A DNA stretch of 64,000 bases, taken from NCBI GenBank assembly GCA_026874595.1, contig CM049306.1:37838019-37902018 (forward strand), read 5' to 3'. The translations under genes and the position numbers were made by a program. Below the pieces are notes generated by a model. It saw only the letters and a list, made by a program, of their open reading frames with translations, did not search any database and had not been told where the DNA came from. Source of the stretch: Sipunculus nudus. Its lineage: Eukaryota; Annelida; Sipuncula; Golfingiida; Sipunculidae. Below, in pieces: positions 62,801 through 64,000 of the stretch (position 1 is its first letter; every line of letters begins with the position of its first letter).

Positions 62801-62803
62801 CAT
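49744..62803 (-). CDS. Secreted or GPI-anchored protein with two eight-cysteine modules (13-exon model)
   Basis: Thirteen minus-strand exons (62803-62734, 60164-60065, 57429-57338, 56913-56857, 56229-56167, 55520-55476, 55187-55143, 54846-54802, 53073-52974, 52538-52447, 51907-51851, 51689-51657, 49808-49744) total 864 nt and encode 287 residues. Order: signal peptide, module 1 (83 aa), four Thr-rich linkers, module 2 (83 aa), Ser/Thr linker, hydrophobic tail. Each module is three exons of 100, 92 and 57 nt, phases 1-2, 2-1 and 1-1. The modules align without gaps; Cys at 4, 14, 29, 33, 42, 52, 71 and 80 are all shared and 44 of 83 residues are identical. Every junction keeps frame. The signal peptide plus tail suggest a GPI-anchored surface protein. 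The family is not recognised. The cysteine pattern recalls small helical disulfide domains; an ShKT or DUF19/T20D4.11-like relationship was considered and not shown. Terminal exons are less certain than the modules. Confidence 0.75.
49940..50066 (+). promoter_or_regulatory. ZNF143/Staf-like motif pair with nearby donor
   Basis: TTCCCACAATGCACTG at 49966-49981 matches the ZNF143 core (CCCAnAATGCAnTG). An inverted partial copy GGATTGTGGGTAA lies at 49944-49956. A good donor (ATGG|GTAAGT) follows at about 50066 on the plus strand. It could be a promoter and first exon of an unseen plus-strand transcript, but no downstream exon was found. Confidence 0.3.
50067..51179. other. Intron of the eight-cysteine gene, no exon seen
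   Basis: Contains (TA)n at 50766-50797. The 103-codon frame at 50151-50462 has no signal, domain or splice support. Confidence 0.45.
50766..50797. repeat. (TA)n microsatellite
   Basis: Pure TA array. Confidence 0.95.
51180..51545. repeat. 53-bp tandem repeat (about seven units)
   Basis: 'cacattgcgttcttatatga' recurs every 53 bp from 51216. The variable part alternates between 'aagtcgtacaaccatcac' and 'aactcacacaaccgtcac' in units 2-5, indicating a 106-bp higher-order duplication; the last units are of one type. Confidence 0.95.
51657..51689 (-). CDS. Ser/Thr linker exon before the tail
   Basis: 33 nt between cgaaaaccacag and ATGG|GTGAGT, phase 1-1. It encodes STSTGAERVM plus split codons. 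Small residues here would suit a GPI omega site. Confidence 0.6.
51851..51907 (-). CDS. Module 2, third exon
   Basis: 57 nt, phase 1-1, acceptor gaatttcag, donor GA|GTAAGT. Encodes KMAPNCNWKILTDKCPRP; the core CNWKILTDKCP is identical in module 1. Confidence 0.88.
52447..52538 (-). CDS. Module 2, second exon
   Basis: 92 nt, phase 2 to 1, acceptor cacttattgtag, donor ATAG|GTAGGT. Conserved core KCLENADISTRCKENYP. Confidence 0.9.
52974..53073 (-). CDS. Module 2, first exon
   Basis: 100 nt, phase 1 to 2, acceptor gttttttttcag, donor GCAC|GTGAGT. Carries four cysteines; KCKVECT closes the exon as CKVRCT does in module 1. Confidence 0.9.
53230..54370 (+). mobile_element. Decayed LINE fragment in an intron, antisense to the host gene
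   Basis: Plus-strand frames show endonuclease-like pieces: STLREARLSEKGS, a GYTVCWSSKP block, LTGVCFMVRNS, and LECLMTL…. After a gap comes a reverse-transcriptase lead-in like LPQGLRDVVIVILYKDQG. This order is that of the AP endonuclease and early RT of CR1/L1-like LINEs. Multiple stops and a missing middle show it is dead. It lies between a linker exon and module 2. Confidence 0.65.
54802..54846 (-). CDS. Thr-rich linker exon 4
   Basis: 45 nt, phase 1-1, acceptor tggatttttcag, donor CAAG|GTGGGT. Encodes QTTTIATRSDSREQ. Confidence 0.75.
55143..55187 (-). CDS. Thr-rich linker exon 3
   Basis: 45 nt, phase 1-1, same splice sites as linker 4. Encodes QTTTIASRRDSREQ. Confidence 0.75.
55476..55520 (-). 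CDS. Thr-rich linker exon 2
   Basis: 45 nt, phase 1-1. Encodes QTTSTVSRSDSRDQ. The frame and splice sites are kept despite clear divergence of the surrounding unit. Confidence 0.75.
55969..56149. mobile_element. Mariner-type MITE, about 180 bp
   Basis: The left TGTAGAGTGAAACTTC…ACGACC and the reverse complement of the right end (TACTGTAAAACCGCG…GATCACC) are inverted ends of the CTGTAAAACC type. Confidence 0.55.
56167..56229 (-). CDS. Thr-rich linker exon 1
   Basis: 63 nt, phase 1-1, acceptor tctcctttcag, donor ACGG|GTTAGT. Encodes QTTRTESTASPVTSTTYKVT. It shares the TGCAAAC(T/C/A)AC start with linkers 2-4, so it is the presumed older relative outside the tandem array. Confidence 0.7.
56776..56814. 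repeat. (GA)n followed by poly-G
   Basis: About 12 GA units, then GGTGGGGGGGGGG. Confidence 0.95.
56857..56913 (-). CDS. Module 1, third exon (GC-AG donor or alternative GT donor)
   Basis: Acceptor atatgttttag. Encodes KFAPYCNWKILTDKCPKL. At the position of the module 2 donor (A|GTAAGT) this copy has A|GCAAGG, a plausible GC-AG site giving exactly 57 nt. A GT donor 12 nt further (CAG|GTTGGT, exon to 56845) would add Ser-Lys-Gly-Pro in the same phase. Confidence 0.8.
   Translation of the reverse strand, partial: VSLHRIATGKFLQTNVLS
57338..57429 (-). CDS. Module 1, second exon
   Basis: 92 nt, phase 2 to 1, acceptor atgtttttgtag, donor ATTA|GTATGT. Encodes LLSDTINCLRKADIRNEC and KENYPKEVDILI. 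The plus-strand ORF over this spot looks like a signal peptide but is the shadow of this exon. Confidence 0.9.
57430..58020. other. Intron of the eight-cysteine gene
   Basis: No exon or repeat recognised apart from a 'cgctgcaggcgacgtcgg' GC-rich lead into the next repeat. Confidence 0.5.
58040..58470. repeat. Three diverged copies of an approximately 150-bp module
   Basis: 'gatgt(t)aa(c/t)gcaataact(c/t)g' followed by 'cagtc(g/a)ccaaa…cagcattga' and 'gac(c/g)(t/a)(t/c)(t/g)gatgcat' recurs at about 58046, 58187 and 58330. It follows 'ccgtctatccgtccgtc', a lead typical of mollusc dispersed repeats. Confidence 0.7.
59090..59600. repeat. Dispersed repeat with right end of the 3.4-kb element family
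   Basis: CTCAGCATGATTGAAATTCAGCTGAGCT at 59526-59553 matches the right terminus of the 45802-49176 element (CTCAGATGATTAACAGTAAGCTGAGCT). Upstream 'tcaaggtcaagttcaac'-type motifs are repeat-like. No matching left end was found, so the copy is truncated. Confidence 0.5.
60065..60164 (-). CDS. Module 1, first exon
   Basis: 100 nt, phase 1 to 2, acceptor tgtttttacag, donor GCAC|GTGAGT. Encodes SECLSDLPEIVRC, then PV…LLTVCKVRC. The split first codon completes as Gly with the signal-peptide exon. Confidence 0.9.
60376..60394. repeat. C/A homopolymer tracts
   Basis: A C run followed by an A run. Confidence 0.9.
60552..60803. mobile_element. 252-bp MITE with 'GTATATGCGTGAA' inverted ends
   Basis: The left GGTATTTCCATGTGCG…ATATGCGTGAA and the reverse complement of the right end (GGTATGTTTCCATTTGCG…ATATGCGTGAA) form inverted repeats of about 35 bp. 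It lies in intron 1 of the eight-cysteine gene. No coding capacity. Confidence 0.7.
60804..62733. other. Intron 1 of the eight-cysteine gene
   Basis: A duplicated 40-bp motif (gtttcagtgtc(t/a)cagctggttt) occurs at about 61120 and 61969, each near GT/AG-like dinucleotides. No frame-consistent exon could be built from either strand. Confidence 0.45.
62734..62803 (-). CDS. First coding exon: signal peptide
   Basis: The ATG at 62803-62801 opens MKGVFFLVMSAGFLELC followed by IVRTSS and a split Gly. The donor is CTCTG|GTACGT, exiting in phase 1 as module 1 requires. The hydrophobic core FFLVMSAGFLEL and the short polar end fit a secretory signal. In-frame ORF beyond the donor is intronic. Confidence 0.7.
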
Positions 62804-64000
62804 TATGGAACTGGTATCGCTGGAGATCTTCTATCGCTGAAAATACTTCATTCAATAATGTCTTTGAAAATATGTGTTCCATTCTTAATGTATCGAAAAG
62901 TGCCCTTCATGAATCAATAAACAAGTGTATCAATGACGCTCAATTGAGTTTACCCCAGTACTGAAGGCCCGAGTACATAAATGTAGGTCACAGTGACCTA
63001 ATTCAGGGACTCCAAGGAGATTTTTTCCCTGCAATTATGTGCACACTGAATGTAAACATCCCAGGTCCAATGATTGAGATAGATTCAGTGGTGTACCTAA
63101 GGCGGGGGGGGGGGGGGGGGGGGGGGCGTCCGCCTCGGGCGGCACATTTTTTTTTTTTTTGGGGGGGGGGGATTTATGGGAATTAGTATAATGAAATAGC
63201 ATAGGCAGTTCCTCAAACAGTACAAAATTTCCTTTTTTTTCAATATTGGTCAGAAAATCTAAATGTTCTGTGTTTTTTTGGCTGTGTGTCCCATTTCAAT
63301 TATTTCAGGATTTATAAACTGGGCATTGGAACCAAGCAAATCATTTGCGAAAGATCTCTATAGAGGCTAACTACTTAAGAAGAAATACAGATATGTTGTA
63401 TATATTCATTACTGGATCAGCGGTCTTGCAATGTCAGAACGCCATCGATCTAACCAGCCATGCAAAGGCGTAAATTTCAGGGCCGTCTACGTTTACAGTA
63501 ATCCTGGGGGGGGGGGGGGGGCGAATCTGGGGGTGTCCTACCATGAATTATTCAATTTAGTCCTCCTTTCACTTTTCATCATTTTTCGTAAAGAGATAAG
63601 GGTACTGGTGTGGAAAATATTCGGATAAAAATGTATGTGGTCACAAATGACCCCTAGAAAGATCTGCCTTTCCTTTATCATAATCCACTCAGATTTTGTT
63701 GTATTTTACCATTTTGTAACCTACATTTTGTATATTTTACACTGAACCATGACTAAGAGACTTAGACTTAGCAAATTTCAACTATTGGCTAATCACCAGG
63801 AATCTTCTGATCAAATTCAATAAACACAAGGTGACATAATCCGGTCAGTGTTTTAAATGTTTGTTAAACTAGCGCCAGTTATCTTGTTTATCTTTTTGAT
63901 TGCAATAGAAACTAACAGATAAAAGGGGGTTCAATTTCAACAATATGAAAGATATCGAAGGTCACGCAAATTCGCGAGATTTTGCCCTGATGACGTGACT
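62804..64000. other. Upstream flank of the eight-cysteine gene with poly-G repeats
   Basis: The 5' UTR and promoter are expected just above 62803; no clear TATA or other motif was picked. Poly-G repeats lie at 63089-63180 (gtgtacctaaggcggggg … cgcctcgggcgg) and 63507-63522. Nothing else recognised up to the window end. Confidence 0.5.

Noticed and set aside
1-64000. CRISPR arrays, operons, rRNA genes or bacterial-type signals
   Set aside because: Tandem repeats found (53, 72 and about 340 bp) lack the uniform repeat-spacer layout, and the split exons and transposons show an animal nuclear genome.

Overview
This is a metazoan nuclear window: split exons with GT-AG (and one GC-AG) junctions, long AT-rich introns, many (TA)n arrays and dense transposon debris. 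The repeats (short terminal-inverted-repeat elements with long poly-G/poly-C runs, tandem modules next to 'cgtccgtc'-type sequence, decayed Ty3 elements) look most like a mollusc or another lophotrochozoan. That placement is inferred from repeat style and is not proven.

Layout. 1-3942 (+): the last four coding exons of a MAGI-family scaffold, with the final PDZ domain and C-terminus. 3943-15244: 3' flank with two copies of one dispersed element, a 213-bp inverted-repeat element and microsatellites. 15245-18400 (-): ARL6/BBS3 with an uninterrupted coding exon, a predicted 5' UTR intron and a candidate promoter near 18.3-18.4 kb. 18.4-24.5 kb: gene-free and repeat-rich, with a duplicated unidentified unit and a 1.1-kb inverted-repeat element. 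24.7-34 kb (+): two small secreted PAN/Apple-like reading frames, one intact and one eroded, plus an antisense LINE 3' remnant. 35.4-37.45 kb: an element with GATTAC-rich ends. 37.7-45.4 kb: two decayed Ty3/Gypsy-type retrotransposons abutting each other. 45.8-49.2 kb: a 3.4-kb element with about 35-bp inverted ends and no coding capacity.

49.7-62.8 kb (-): the main discovery. No single ORF reveals it, but thirteen exons on the minus strand join in phase into a predicted 287-residue protein: signal peptide, an 83-residue eight-cysteine module, four Thr-rich linker exons, a second copy of the module, a Ser/Thr linker and a hydrophobic tail like a GPI-attachment signal. Each module is split over exons of exactly 100, 92 and 57 nt with conserved phases. 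The two modules align without gaps, with all eight cysteines and 44 of 83 residues identical. I do not recognise the family. Three of the linker exons lie in tandem genomic units of about 330-340 bp, so the stalk appears to have grown by exon duplication.

MAGI (junction scaffold), ARL6 (ciliary GTPase) and the secreted or surface proteins show no sign of working together. Most of the window is intron, intergenic DNA and mobile-element remains.
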